The translations under genes and the position numbers were made by a program. A DNA stretch of 64,000 bases from a virus. The notes below the pieces were generated by a model. That model had not been told where the DNA came from, ran no database searches, and worked only from the letters and a program-made list of their open reading frames with translations. Shown piece after piece: positions 1 through 6,439 of this stretch. The stretch's first letter is position 1, and the number at the start of each line of letters is the position of its first letter. The DNA lies in the IMG/VR virus record IMGVR_UViG_3300036790_000317, positions 1 to 64,000 of that record. The stretch is one strand, 5' to 3'.

Positions 1-26
1 GATACCTCACGGTATTGGTGGTTCAT
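1..26 (-). CDS. 5' end of a leftward gene leaving the window
   Basis: An ATG at 26-24 on the minus strand follows an AGGGG ribosome-binding motif and opens a frame running off the left edge after eight codons. Too little is present to say anything about the product. Confidence 0.3.
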
Positions 27-119
27 GACCCCTGCCGCGGATGCTTCTGTCTCCGGGGGGCTTGTTAGCTGCCCTTATGCGGTTTTTCCTGCGGTCTTTC
101 TTTCCGTTTCCTACGTCGC

Positions 120-135
120 TGTCAAAGTCTAGCAA
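120..135 (-). promoter_or_regulatory. TTGACA-type leftward regulatory block
   Basis: On the minus strand a TAGACT hexamer is followed directly by TTGACA. The same TAnnCT-TTGACA arrangement recurs at about 1626, 2903, 4447 and 5484, each upstream of a leftward gene group. It may be a promoter, or a binding site that includes an extended -10 (TGCTAGACT here). The function is inferred from position and recurrence only. Confidence 0.35.
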
Positions 136-246
136 ACGAGATGCCTGAGGAACGTACGCCACACAAGCAGTGACGCACCTCATGCATAACCATTGCATAA
201 CGTGACAGCAGTGCCCGGCAAGGATGTGACTCCCGGCCGGGCTGGC

Positions 247-351
247 TTACTCTCCGATCTTCTTAAACAAGTAGATGACGATGCCGGCGCTGAGGACCGG
301 CACCACTATGACCAGCTCGAACAGTACCGTGCTGAGCAGGTTCCAGTTCAT
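247..351 (-). CDS. 34-residue single-helix membrane protein
   Basis: The frame encodes a short hydrophilic start, one hydrophobic helix of about 20 residues (rich in V, L, I) and a KK-containing tail. It would be a type of tiny inner-membrane peptide. The ATG is chosen because a long array of GGAAA/GGAAG repeats (352-393) lies immediately upstream, as for the other genes of this arm. It is the last gene of an operon that starts near 1085. No family is recognised. Confidence 0.6.
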   Translation of the reverse strand: MNWNLLSTVLFELVIVVPVLSAGIVIYLFKKIGE

Positions 352-391
352 CCCGGTTCTTTTCCTTCCTTTCCTTTCCTTTCCTTTCCTT

Positions 392-826
392 TCACCGTCC
401 TCTTTTCTGCTCCTCCATAGATTCGCGGCCTGCGAGGCCTTCCGTCTTCCAGTTCTGCCGGCGAGGCTTCTGCCTCGCCGGTGCTCTCGCCGCCGCGGGG
501 CCGTGCTCGTGCCCGGCCTTGACGTCCTTCTGCGTGAGGTAGCGCCCGCACAGCGAGCACCAGACCCGCCGCCTGCGCCTGCGCGCCGTGGCCCGCGGCC
601 ATCCCGCCGAGGCATCTGCGACCTTGACGTCCTCGCCGGTCATGCCGTTCACGACGTGGTCAGCATGACCTGGAGGCTCCTGCGGCAGCCGTGACCTCAG
701 CCACCATTCCCGCAGGGCCTGCGGCTGCTGCGGCATGGCCCGGGCCTCCGCCTCCTGCAGCGTAGCGGCCGGCACGAAGCCGGCCGGCCGCTGCCCCGGC
801 AGCGGCGGGCGCCGCCTCCGGCTCAT
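392..826 (-). CDS. Small basic zinc-knuckle protein
   Basis: This 144-residue protein is Arg/Ala/Pro-rich and carries one CxxC...HxH cluster in its second half (C-S-L-C-G-R-Y-L followed by G-H-E-H), suggesting a single zinc-binding knuckle. The start at 826 overlaps the stop of the preceding 28-residue gene as TGATG, and AGGA lies about 8 nt upstream, so the two are probably translationally coupled. Function is unknown; nucleic-acid binding would be a guess from composition. Confidence 0.5.
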   Translation of the reverse strand: MSRRRRPPLPGQRPAGFVPAATLQEAEARAMPQQPQALREWWLRSRLPQEPPGHADHVVNGMTGEDVKVADASAGWPRATARRRRRRVWCSLCGRYLTQKDVKAGHEHGPAAARAPARQKPRRQNWKTEGLAGRESMEEQKRGR

Positions 827-912
827 CAGTAGTTTCCTGATGCAATCGCCAGGGGGGCGCCGATGACCAGGCAGGCTACCCAGAGCAAGAACGGCCGCTC
901 CACCCAGATCAT
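826..912 (-). CDS. 28-residue membrane peptide
   Basis: A minimal frame encoding a peptide that is almost entirely one hydrophobic segment (L-L-W-V-A-C-L-V-I-G type). Its start overlaps the stop of the 909-1085 gene as ATGA, and its stop overlaps the next start as TGATG. It therefore sits in an unbroken overlap chain, which is the main reason to believe it is translated. No family recognised. Confidence 0.5.
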   Translation of the reverse strand: MIWVERPFLLWVACLVIGAPLAIASGNY

Positions 913-1085
913 TGCGGGCATTCCGTGGCAGCATAGGCGCCATCGCGGTTGTGCTCGGCGATGAGCAGGTCGAGCAGGCTGAACTCGGCCTCGTCATCAC
1001 CATGGACCGTGATGGTAATCTCGGCGAGGCTTTCGACCTCGGTCTCGACCGTGCCGTCCGGGGTCTCGATCGTCACGATGACCAT
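909..1085 (-). CDS. Small acidic protein, unknown function
   Basis: A 58-residue acidic protein (many D/E, and an alternating V-I-T pattern in the first third that suggests beta strands). The ATG at 1085 is preferred over an upstream ATG because a strong AGGAAGGAGGAA stretch sits just before it. It is the first gene of the 1085-247 overlap chain. Not recognised. Confidence 0.6.
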   Translation of the reverse strand: MVIVTIETPDGTVETEVESLAEITITVHGDDEAEFSLLDLLIAEHNRDGAYAATECPQ

Positions 1086-1289
1086 GGTTCCTCCTTCCTC
1101 ATTCCTCATTCCTTCCTGCGAGGTTACTGCGTAACCTCAAGGGCCTGCCGGGGCGAAGGAGCAGTCATCCCCGGCAGGCGGCTTGAGGCGGCGCCTAAGC
1201 CGTGTCGTCGGTGCCCAGCTCGCGGCCGAGGCCGGACAGCGCCTCGGCGGCACTCTCACGCTCCCGGCCGCCGTGCCGTGGCGGCGCTG

Positions 1290-1565
1290 CTACTCGCTGG
1301 GCGTGACCTTCCTGAGCATGTGCCTGATCATGCGGGCAAGGTCCCTGGCCGTGATGCCGGGTGCCGTCGCCAGGCGCTGGAGCTGCCCGAGGTAGTCACG
1401 GGCGCCGTGACGGTACCAGTGAGCCTGCCACCAGAACTCATAGGTGCATGGCAGCGTCTCGCCGGTAATCGTGCGATACGTGTAGAACCCGGAGGCCTTG
1501 CTGACCTCATCGAGGTGCTTGAGCGCCGCGGTTACCTCGGGTGGTGGCTGTGGCTCTGCTGGCAT
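1290..1565 (-). CDS. Hypothetical protein, 91 aa
   Basis: A soluble protein with an aromatic central part (F-W-W-Q-A-H-W-Y) and a basic, helical C-terminal half. The start at 1565 follows GAAGGAAGG with ideal spacing; an upstream in-frame ATG lacks this. The TTGACAT block at 1626 lies about 60 nt upstream. Function unknown. Confidence 0.6.
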   Translation of the reverse strand: MPAEPQPPPEVTAALKHLDEVSKASGFYTYRTITGETLPCTYEFWWQAHWYRHGARDYLGQLQRLATAPGITARDLARMIRHMLRKVTPSE

Positions 1566-1625
1566 GTTTTTCCTTCCTTCTCCCTGGTGGTGGTGGTGCA
1601 TGCGCCCGCTGCTTCTGCGCCGTCA

Positions 1626-1660
1626 TGTCAAACTAACATAACTGGAACAGCGGTGGTTTG
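1626..1660 (-). promoter_or_regulatory. Recurrent TTGACAT leftward regulatory block
   Basis: TTGACAT on the minus strand is preceded by a TAACTGGAAC-type block (plus-strand view) shared almost base for base with 4447-4482. Both lie at the upstream end of a leftward gene. This is the best-conserved pair of the family and supports a functional promoter or operator. The exact -10 is not obvious. Confidence 0.4.
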
Positions 1661-1689
1661 ATAGTGGCTTGCGGTTTCGCCTCGGCTTA

Positions 1690-1830
1690 CACGCGCGTAA
1701 CGCGCGCTGCACGCAGCCGTGGCTGCGCGTGGCGGGCGCTGAGGCTAACGAGGAGGCGTTCGCAGCGCGCAGCGTGTGTGTTGCATGCGCTGCGCGCAGC
1801 GCTCCTCGTGGCGCTGCGTGGCGCGTTCAT
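1690..1830. repeat. GC-rich palindromic intergenic repeat
   Basis: This gene-free stretch is dense in interlocking GCGCAGC/GCTGCGC palindromes and contains a segment (CGTGGCGGGCGCTGAGG) found again at 4900-4916 within a similar palindromic stretch. No coding signal was found in it. It may form RNA hairpins between operons. Confidence 0.45.
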
Positions 1831-2096
1831 GCTTCCTCGAGCCGCTTGCCGGCCAGCTGGGCCTGGGTGGCAGCCAGCTGGTCTTCCAGATAGGTAATCC
1901 TGCTCCTGAGGCGGCCCGTTTCCTTCTCCAGTGCGGTTATTTCCTTGTTTTCTGCTTCTGTGTACGCCTGGGCATGACCATTGGGGCAGTAGAATGCCCT
2001 GTAGTCACGCTGGCGCTGCGCGTAGAACTCTTTCAGCACCGCGAAGGGCATGGCGCATTCGATGCACGTTACCTGGATGATCTGATCGACCCTCAT
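1827..2096 (-). CDS. Zinc-knuckle protein with coiled-coil tail
   Basis: The 89-residue product has CIEC near residue 11 and C-P-N-G-H near residue 37, a plausible four-ligand zinc site. It ends in a heptad-like coiled coil from about residue 50 (E-K-E-T-G-R-L-R-S-R type). The ATG overlaps the stop of the upstream 30-residue gene as ATGA, with GGAG upstream. It could be a small regulator or adaptor, but no family is recognised. Confidence 0.65.
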   Translation of the reverse strand: MRVDQIIQVTCIECAMPFAVLKEFYAQRQRDYRAFYCPNGHAQAYTEAENKEITALEKETGRLRSRITYLEDQLAATQAQLAGKRLEEA

Positions 2097-2185
2097 GACT
2101 CCGGCCCCCTGATGATGGCATAAATGATGCAGGCCAGCGCGATGACGCAGATAATGAGCGTTACCGGGGTGTCCTGACTGCTCAC
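2093..2185 (-). CDS. 30-residue membrane peptide (GTG start)
   Basis: A short polar start precedes a single hydrophobic helix (T-L-I-I-C-V-I-A-L-A-C-I-I). The GTG start overlaps the stop of the upstream gene as GTGA, and its own stop overlaps the next ATG, so it is embedded in a coupled operon. With 247-351 and 826-912 it is one of three such tiny membrane peptides in this arm. Confidence 0.55.
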   Translation of the reverse strand: MSSQDTPVTLIICVIALACIIYAIIRGPES

Positions 2186-2382
2186 CTGACCGGCCTTGTC
2201 TCGGGGCGGGCGTGCCAGCCGCTCGCCATGTCCTCGGCCCGGGCCAGCGTCCGCGCCTTGCCCTGCCGCCTTTCCCAGTAGCGGATCACCCACCACCAGG
2301 CACCCGACTGGCGCTGGCGGGCGATCCACCACCCGCTGGCGCCGAGCCGGTACACCCCGGCCCGCTCGCGTTCCCACCTCAT
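2182..2382 (-). CDS. Small Trp/Arg-rich protein
   Basis: A 66-residue basic protein with many tryptophans (S-G-W-W-I-A-R, G-A-W-W-W-V-I-R-Y-W). The GGAGGGACG ribosome-binding site and ATGA overlap with the upstream gene fix the start. The pattern of alternating aromatic and basic residues suggests a small beta-sheet nucleic-acid-binding fold, but this is inference. Confidence 0.6.
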   Translation of the reverse strand: MRWERERAGVYRLGASGWWIARQRQSGAWWWVIRYWERRQGKARTLARAEDMASGWHARPETRPVR

Positions 2383-2531
2383 CGTCCCTCCAGCTCTCGC
2401 ACCTCAAGCAGCCGCCGCCCGCCGGCCTTCTTCCGGCGGCGGCGGTAGCTGATCATGTACGCGGCCCAGCCGTCTCGGCATGTCCTGCACCGGCACTTCT
2501 GGTTGCTGTAGCCGCACGGGCCATGTTTCAC
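2379..2531 (-). CDS. 50-residue zinc-finger-like protein (GTG start)
   Basis: A GTG start lies directly after a strong GGAGGAGGAGG site. The product has four closely spaced cysteines (C6, C13, C15, C18) followed by a very basic RRRRKK helix, resembling a minimal zinc-binding nucleic-acid protein. The stop overlaps the start of the next gene (ATGA). An overlapping longer frame in another phase has no such signals. Confidence 0.6.
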   Translation of the reverse strand: MKHGPCGYSNQKCRCRTCRDGWAAYMISYRRRRKKAGGRRLLEVRELEGR

Positions 2532-2615
2532 GGGTAACCTCCTCCTCCTTTTTCTTCATTTTCCGGCCAGGCAGCCGCGGGCAGGAACGGCGGCGGGTGC
2601 CGCTCCTCCCCGTGA

Positions 2616-2840
2616 TCACCTGGTGTGGTACTGCCGGCCGCTCGGGTACTCCCGTCCGGTGCGGCGCATCTGCTGCTCGGCCTGTACCGCGGCGGGCTGC
2701 ATGCCGAGGACCTCCCCGGCCGCCTGCCACGGCTTCCTCGGCGCCGTCGCGGCGCGGTTTTCCCGTGCTCTCGCCCGCTCCTGCCGCATCGCGGCGTTCC
2801 CGGTCGGGTCCTGCCACTGCACCCGCGTTGCCTTCGCCAT
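2616..2840 (-). CDS. Small basic helical protein
   Basis: This 74-residue protein is strongly helical in composition (A, Q, R, E rich). The ATG follows GTAAGGAAGGAAGG and is preceded further upstream by a TTGACAT block at 2903, so it heads the 2840-1827 operon. Not recognised. Confidence 0.6.
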   Translation of the reverse strand: MAKATRVQWQDPTGNAAMRQERARARENRAATAPRKPWQAAGEVLGMQPAAVQAEQQMRRTGREYPSGRQYHTR

Positions 2841-2902
2841 CTGCCTTCTTTCCTTCCTTCCTTACTGGTGATGGTGCTGTGCGCTTGCTACTCGGCGCAC
2901 TA

Positions 2903-2920
2903 TGTCAAGCTTACGCGCGA
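2903..2920 (-). promoter_or_regulatory. TTGACAT leftward regulatory block
   Basis: Minus-strand GTAAGCTTGACAT lies 60-70 nt upstream of the 2840 start and overlaps the stop of the 2911-3072 gene. Its placement, separating two gene groups, matches the other copies. Confidence 0.35.
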
Positions 2921-3072
2921 GGACGCTGCGTAGCTTGATCTTTATTGCCGCAAGGCGTGCGGTTTTGCCTCGGGACCTCGTCATCTCCGTCGTCCGGGCA
3001 CCGGCACCGGCAGTACCACCCATGGCAACGGGGGCACCTCTTGCCGGTGAGCAGGAGGGTTAGCGGCGTCAT
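2911..3072 (-). CDS. 53-residue cysteine-rich protein
   Basis: A hydrophobic start (M-T-P-L-T-L-L-L) is followed by C-P-R-C-H-G-W-Y-C-R-C-R-C, a tight zinc-binding cluster, then a hydrophilic tail. The ATG overlaps the preceding stop as ATGA. The C-terminal codons run through the conserved hairpin motif near 2952-2974, so the tail sequence may be constrained at RNA level. Confidence 0.5.
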   Translation of the reverse strand: MTPLTLLLTGKRCPRCHGWYCRCRCPDDGDDEVPRQNRTPCGNKDQATQRPRA

Positions 3073-3329
3073 CCCCGGAACCACCCGTCTGCCAGCCCGG
3101 CGATAACGCAGACCATGCTGGCGATCCCGTAGACGAGCAGGAACGCCGCGAGGCCTTCCTGCCCGGCGGACGGCATGCCTCCCAGGTCACCGTGCAGCGA
3201 GCCGTACCAGCTGATGAGCCCGTACCAGCTCGCGCCGTACGGGATGAGGCCGCCCAGCATGGCCATCTTCCGCGACGACGGCAGCCGAACCCCGTGGTAC
3301 CGCGCCGTCTGCACCACGTACAGCTTCAC
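3069..3329 (-). CDS. Small multi-helix membrane protein (GTG start)
   Basis: An 86-residue product with a basic N terminus, then two or three hydrophobic segments rich in G, Y, W and A (roughly residues 20-45 and 58-80). The GTG at 3329 overlaps the upstream stop as GTGA and has GGGAG just ahead, so it is preferred over the GTG 12 nt further upstream. Membrane location is predicted; the function is unknown. Confidence 0.6.
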   Translation of the reverse strand: MKLYVVQTARYHGVRLPSSRKMAMLGGLIPYGASWYGLISWYGSLHGDLGGMPSAGQEGLAAFLLVYGIASMVCVIAGLADGWFRG

Positions 3330-3616
3330 CTCGGCTCCCACCTCAGGAACCGGAACCCGGACTGCCCGCAGTAGTGGCAGTTAAACAAGCCCGCACGGCC
3401 CGCATGGTGGGCGATGTAGTCGCGGTGGCAGGTGCAGTACAGGAACCGGTGGCCGCGGCTGCAGGCGCCCTTGTCCTCGAAGACCCCGGTGATGACGGCT
3501 TCCTTGCCGCAGCCGGGCATCAGCCAGCAGCAGGCCTTGTCATCACCGGAGAAGGTAACCCAAGACAGGTCTTCCTTCTTCTTCTCCGTTTCCGTTTCTT
3601 CCTTCACGGGTGACAT
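3326..3616 (-). CDS. Cysteine/histidine-rich zinc-binding protein
   Basis: After an acidic lysine-rich start, the 96-residue protein has many Cys/His ligands: C-C-W-L-M-P-G-C-G, then C-S-R-G-H, C-T-C-H, H-H and a final C-H-Y-C-G. That is enough for two zinc sites in a treble-clef or rubredoxin-like arrangement. Two GGAGGAAC boxes precede the ATG. No family recognised. Confidence 0.65.
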   Translation of the reverse strand: MSPVKEETETEKKKEDLSWVTFSGDDKACCWLMPGCGKEAVITGVFEDKGACSRGHRFLYCTCHRDYIAHHAGRAGLFNCHYCGQSGFRFLRWEPR

Positions 3617-3678
3617 TGTTCCTCCGTTCCTCCGTTTCTTCCTTTCCTTCTTCCAGCAGCCCGGCGCTGCCAGGACGG

Positions 3679-3698
3679 CGCCCGGCCGAGGCCGGGCG
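3679..3698. terminator. GC hairpin between leftward genes
   Basis: CGCCCGGCC and GGCCGGGCG form a near-perfect stem with a very short loop. It stands between the end of the 3716-4057 gene and the leader of the 3616 start. There is no T-run, so intrinsic termination is uncertain. Confidence 0.35.
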
Positions 3699-3715
3699 TC
3701 ACCCTCGCGGCGCGG

Positions 3716-4057
3716 TTACCAGAAGCCGTGCTGCTTGTGCTCCTTCAGCACCTCACCCGGGCTGGTCAGCGCGCGGGCTACGGCAATGGCCTCGGCGTAG
3801 AACCCCGGCGAGCGGTACGTCCCGCGTTCCTGCCCGGCCTCGATCACGTCCTCGATCTGGTACCCCGGCAGCGGGGCGCCGAACGCGCCATTCACGTCCG
3901 GAACGTAACCCGGCGCTACGGCGGTGGGCCAGGCCGCCAGCAGTACCGCGGCCGATCCCTCCGCGGGGACGTGGAGGACGTCCCCGTCCTTGATGCCGTC
4001 GTCGGTCTGAGAGGCGTCGTACGCCTCGCCGGACGTGGCGAACTCGTGTACCTTCAT
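3716..4057 (-). CDS. Hypothetical protein, 113 aa
   Basis: An acidic soluble protein with no membrane segment. The start is set by one of the longest GGAAG arrays in the window (about six tandem copies at 4060-4088). It contains a G-D-V-L-H-V-P beta-type segment and an A-R-A-L-T-S helix near the end. Function unknown. Confidence 0.65.
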   Translation of the reverse strand: MKVHEFATSGEAYDASQTDDGIKDGDVLHVPAEGSAAVLLAAWPTAVAPGYVPDVNGAFGAPLPGYQIEDVIEAGQERGTYRSPGFYAEAIAVARALTSPGEVLKEHKQHGFW

Positions 4058-4104
4058 GTCTCTTCCTTCCTTCCTTCCTTCCTTCCTCTTCTCGGCCGGC
4101 AGCG

Positions 4105-4377
4105 TCAGATACCCGCGAGGATCCAGGCGTACCGCCGGGCCCGCTGCTGCCAGCCGCTGACCTGGGCCGGTGCGCTATCGTTCATGGTGTCGTCTACCGT
4201 CCCGTCCTCCGTGATCACGGATTCGAGGACCCCGTCGTACATCACGCTGATGATGTCGCCGGCGTTCGGCAGCTCGCCCTCCTCGGCGATCCGCAGCAGC
4301 CCGGCGAGGTCCTCCCGCGTCATGACGGCGATCGTTTCGCCGTCCCGGCTTGCCCAGGTGATGCGTGGTGCTGTCAT
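4105..4377 (-). CDS. Hypothetical acidic protein, 90 aa
   Basis: The start at 4377 follows GAAGGAAGGAAGG; an upstream ATG at 4452 would read through this array and is rejected. The product is acidic, with a repeated beta-strand-like pattern. A TTGACAT block lies at 4447. Not recognised. Confidence 0.6.
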   Translation of the reverse strand: MTAPRITWASRDGETIAVMTREDLAGLLRIAEEGELPNAGDIISVMYDGVLESVITEDGTVDDTMNDSAPAQVSGWQQRARRYAWILAGI

Positions 4378-4446
4378 CGTGCCTGCCTTCCTTCCTTCCT
4401 TCTTTTCTTCTTTCCGTGACCGCCCTGCGCGCGTCTTCTGCGCACA

Positions 4447-4482
4447 TGTCAAGTGTAAGCTAACTGGAACGGCGGTGGGTTA
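4447..4482 (-). promoter_or_regulatory. TTGACAT leftward regulatory block
   Basis: Minus-strand TTACACTTGACAT with the upstream GTTCCAGTTA segment shared with the 1626-1660 copy. It lies 70 nt upstream of the 4377 start. Confidence 0.4.
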
Positions 4483-4824
4483 GCGCGGTTCGGCGGTTTT
4501 ATCTCCCGGGACGATCTTGTCAAACAGCTCCGGGCTGCCCGACACCTCGGACGGCGCCTCGGTGCCGTCGTACCGGTAGCGGAGCATCTGGTCTTCCTCC
4601 GCGCCGAGGACCTCCGCCAGCTGGCCGGTCTTCTTGTTCCGGATGCGGTCTCCGGCCTGGAAGCCCGGTGGCATGGCCGGGCCGGCGTGGACCTCGACGG
4701 CCTTGATCTGCCACTCCCCGGCCTGCTGGTACGTGGCACCCTCCCGGAACGGGATCTCCCGCTCGCGGAACTCCCAGCCCGTGAGCATCCTGACGGGCCG
4801 GGCCTCGTAGATGATGATCTTCAT
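4480..4824 (-). CDS. Hypothetical protein, 114 aa
   Basis: A soluble protein that begins with a beta strand (K-I-I-I-Y-E-A). It has a central Q-A-G-D-R-I-R-N-K-K segment resembling small SH3-like barrels that bind nucleic acid or ligand, but this is only a compositional resemblance. The ATG at 4824 follows GGAGGAAGGAGGAAGG. The long upstream extension in the same frame is translated GC palindrome and is rejected. Confidence 0.6.
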   Translation of the reverse strand: MKIIIYEARPVRMLTGWEFREREIPFREGATYQQAGEWQIKAVEVHAGPAMPPGFQAGDRIRNKKTGQLAEVLGAEEDQMLRYRYDGTEAPSEVSGSPELFDKIVPGDKTAEPR

Positions 4825-4847
4825 GGTGATCCTTCCTCCTTCCTCCG

Positions 4848-4965
4848 TTGTGCACGCGCGCATGTTGCGCGCGCAGCGCATGCGCTGCGGGGCAGCCCGT
4901 GGCGGGCGCTGAGGTGCAGCCTCGGGCTGCGTGCGCGCGCAGCGCATGCGCTGCGCAGCGCTGCG
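4848..4965. repeat. GC-rich palindromic intergenic repeat, second copy
   Basis: Two GCGCGCGCAGCGCATGCGCTGCG-like palindromes flank the CGTGGCGGGCGCTGAGG segment also present at about 1731. The layout resembles 1690-1830. No gene is visible here. Confidence 0.4.
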
Positions 4966-5022
4966 AGACAGCACCAGGTGGCGCGCCCTGGCTACCGCGG
5001 CGGTGGCCGGCAGCTGCACCCG

Positions 5023-5053
5023 CCGGCGGCCGGCCGGCACGGCCGGCCGCCGG
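5023..5053. terminator. Perfect 13-bp GC hairpin
   Basis: CCGGCGGCCGGCC (5023-5035) and its exact complement (5041-5053) flank a 5-nt loop, just downstream of the leftward gene ending at 5062. There is no T-run, so it may be a pausing or mRNA-stabilising hairpin rather than an intrinsic terminator. Confidence 0.45.
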
Positions 5054-5061
5054 AACCTGGC

Positions 5062-5178
5062 TCAGGACCGGGCGCGCCTGCCGAGGATGTGGTAGCGGAA
5101 GCCGCGGCCGTGGCAGGCGCAGAGGAGCTGGTGGAGACCTCGCTGGCGGAGGAATCCCCGGTAGTGACGGAGGTTCAT
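5062..5178 (-). CDS. 38-residue basic peptide
   Basis: Too short for a standard gene call, but the ATG at 5178 follows GAAGGAAGGAAGGAAAA exactly as for neighbouring genes. The peptide is rich in Arg, His and Leu with C-A-C-H in the middle. Not recognised. Confidence 0.5.
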   Translation of the reverse strand: MNLRHYRGFLRQRGLHQLLCACHGRGFRYHILGRRARS

Positions 5179-5212
5179 GACGGTTTTCCTTCCTTCCTTC
5201 TGCGGGGGCCTG

Positions 5213-5422
5213 CTACAGCACCCTGTCCTTGCCGGGCTCCCAGCGCATGGACCGCCAGTCCCGTTCCCACCTCAGAGCCCCGTTCCGGTCATCCGGGAGG
5301 ATCTCGATCATCTTCCGTGCTATGGCCGGCCCGGTAGCCGAGCGGTGCCCGGTGCTGAATTTTTCCTCGAGGTAGCGTACCGCTGCTTCTGATGATGCTT
5401 CTTCTGCTTCTGCGTTCGTCAC
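5213..5422 (-). CDS. Hypothetical protein, 69 aa (GTG start)
   Basis: A helical N-terminal half (E-A-E-E-A-S-S-E-A-A-V-R-Y-L-E-E-K) followed by a Trp/Arg-rich end. GTG at 5422 is preceded by two GGAAGGAAG arrays. A TTGACAT block sits at 5484. Function unknown. Confidence 0.6.
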   Translation of the reverse strand: MTNAEAEEASSEAAVRYLEEKFSTGHRSATGPAIARKMIEILPDDRNGALRWERDWRSMRWEPGKDRVL

Positions 5423-5483
5423 GGGGGTTCTTCCTTCCTTCTTCCTTCCTGGTGGTGGCGCGTTGCGCGCGTTCTTCTTCCTA

Positions 5484-5500
5484 TGTCAAGTGTAGCGCGT
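5484..5500 (-). promoter_or_regulatory. TTGACAT leftward regulatory block
   Basis: Minus-strand CTACACTTGACAT, 60 nt upstream of the 5422 start and downstream of a conserved AAACCGC-loop hairpin (5513-5533). Same layout as the other copies. Confidence 0.4.
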
Positions 5501-5548
5501 GGCGGTAACCGGAGGCTTGCGGTTTCGCCTCGCGGCTAGCGGTTTGCC

Positions 5549-5860
5549 CTAGCTGGCAGCGGGCGGCTCCGGGGACGTGACCTTCTGGGGGCAGTTCCCG
5601 GCGAGGAGGCGGGAGAGAGCATCCCCGTAGGCGGCCATGTCCCGCCACCACCCCCGGGACCCGGGCGGGGCGAGGTAGCTGTCGCTGGCGATGCGGTCTG
5701 CCTGGCCGGCGACCCGGCCGCAGTACGCGGCGGCGGGGGGCGCGGGTGGCTGGCCGCTGCCGCTGCCTGCGGCGAGGGTGACGGCCCCGTACCCGGCGCC
5801 GGTGATGATGACGGCCGCGGCGGCGATGATGACGCGGCGGCGTGTCTTGCGTGCCTTCAT
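5549..5860 (-). CDS. Membrane-anchored or secreted small protein
   Basis: A KARKTRRR start is followed by one hydrophobic helix (residues about 10-30), then a Pro/Ala linker and a hydrophilic domain with two cysteines (C47 and C90) that could form a disulfide outside the cytoplasm. Ribosome-binding AAGAAGGAAGG lies upstream. Probably an N-anchored extracytoplasmic protein of unknown role. Confidence 0.6.
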   Translation of the reverse strand: MKARKTRRRVIIAAAAVIITGAGYGAVTLAAGSGSGQPPAPPAAAYCGRVAGQADRIASDSYLAPPGSRGWWRDMAAYGDALSRLLAGNCPQKVTSPEPPAAS

Positions 5861-6005
5861 GGTGATGACCTTCCTTCTTCTTCTTCTTCTTCTTCTTGTG
5901 GTGGTGGTGGTCTTATCCCGCAGGACCTCACCAGCCGGCCCGGTGGCGTCACCCTTCCCGTCGCCGTCACCATCGCCGGTACTTTCGCGCGCCCGCTCAT
6001 GGTGC

Positions 6006-6017
6006 TAGACTGCATCC
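6006..6017 (+). promoter_or_regulatory. -10 element of a leaderless promoter
   Basis: TAGACT ends 6 nt before the GTG at 6018 with no ribosome-binding site between, the spacing expected if transcription starts on the start codon. The same layout is seen at 22174 and 35392. Confidence 0.45.
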
Positions 6018-6299
6018 GTGGCAAGGGTGAGGCAAGCGAGGCGGTGCAAGGCGCGGACCCGCGCGGGGCACCAGTGCGGCCGGTACTGCGGCCTGGGGCA
6101 GGTAACGTGCTGGATGCACGGCAGCTGGTCCCCCGAGGCCCGGGCGGCCGCGGCCGCCAGGCTCGCCGGCGACCAGGCCGCCCTGGACCTGAAGATGCTC
6201 GGGGTGCCCGGCTGGGAGGCGGCACGCGGGCCTGAGAGGCTCCGTGACGCCGACGCCGACGCCCCCATGGTGCGGTCCCCGAAGCCTTCAAGCCCGTGA
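6018..6299 (+). CDS. Small zinc-binding CxxC...WMHG protein
   Basis: The only rightward gene in the left arm. Near its N terminus it has the pattern R-C-K-A-R-T-R-A-G-H-Q-C-G-R-Y-C followed by C-W-M-H-G. This resembles the short zinc-binding motif of small proteins often seen in actinophages (R-C-x-A-x-T-x-x-G-x-x-C ... C-x-x-H-G); the resemblance is from memory. The rest is an Ala-rich helix. Start GTG, apparently leaderless. A short palindrome GCCCGT-GA-CGGGC overlaps the stop and may terminate it. Confidence 0.6.
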   Translation: MARVRQARRCKARTRAGHQCGRYCGLGQVTCWMHGSWSPEARAAAAARLAGDQAALDLKMLGVPGWEAARGPERLRDADADAPMVRSPKPSSP

Positions 6300-6307
6300 C
6301 GGGCGCC

Positions 6308-6439
6308 TCAGAGCCCGTCACCAGCGTCCGCGCAGCACGCCGCCCAGAGCGCCGCCGCCCAGTCCGAGAGTGCGGCGGCATCGGCAGCATCCGCGGCCGA
6401 GATGGCCGCGCCGGAGGCGCCGCCGCCGAGGTCACCCAC
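6308..6439 (-). CDS. 43-residue Ala-rich peptide
   Basis: A GTG at 6439 overlaps the end of the upstream gene and opens a frame of mostly A, D, G, W and L codons with high GC at third positions. A competing frame starting at a nearby GTG runs much longer but is Arg/Pro-rich and opposes 6018-6299. Existence is uncertain. Confidence 0.35.
   Translation of the reverse strand: MGDLGGGASGAAISAADAADAAALSDWAAALWAACCADAGDGL

Noticed and set aside
4480-5040. Extended 186-residue version of the 4480-4824 gene
   Set aside because: The first 72 codons are translated GC palindrome without coding character; the internal ATG at 4824 has the typical GGAGGAAGG array.
5857-6435. Leftward ORF of 192 codons over the 6018 gene
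   Set aside because: Arg/Pro/Ser-rich shadow composition, opposes the zinc-motif gene at 6018, and a better short frame exists at 6308-6439.
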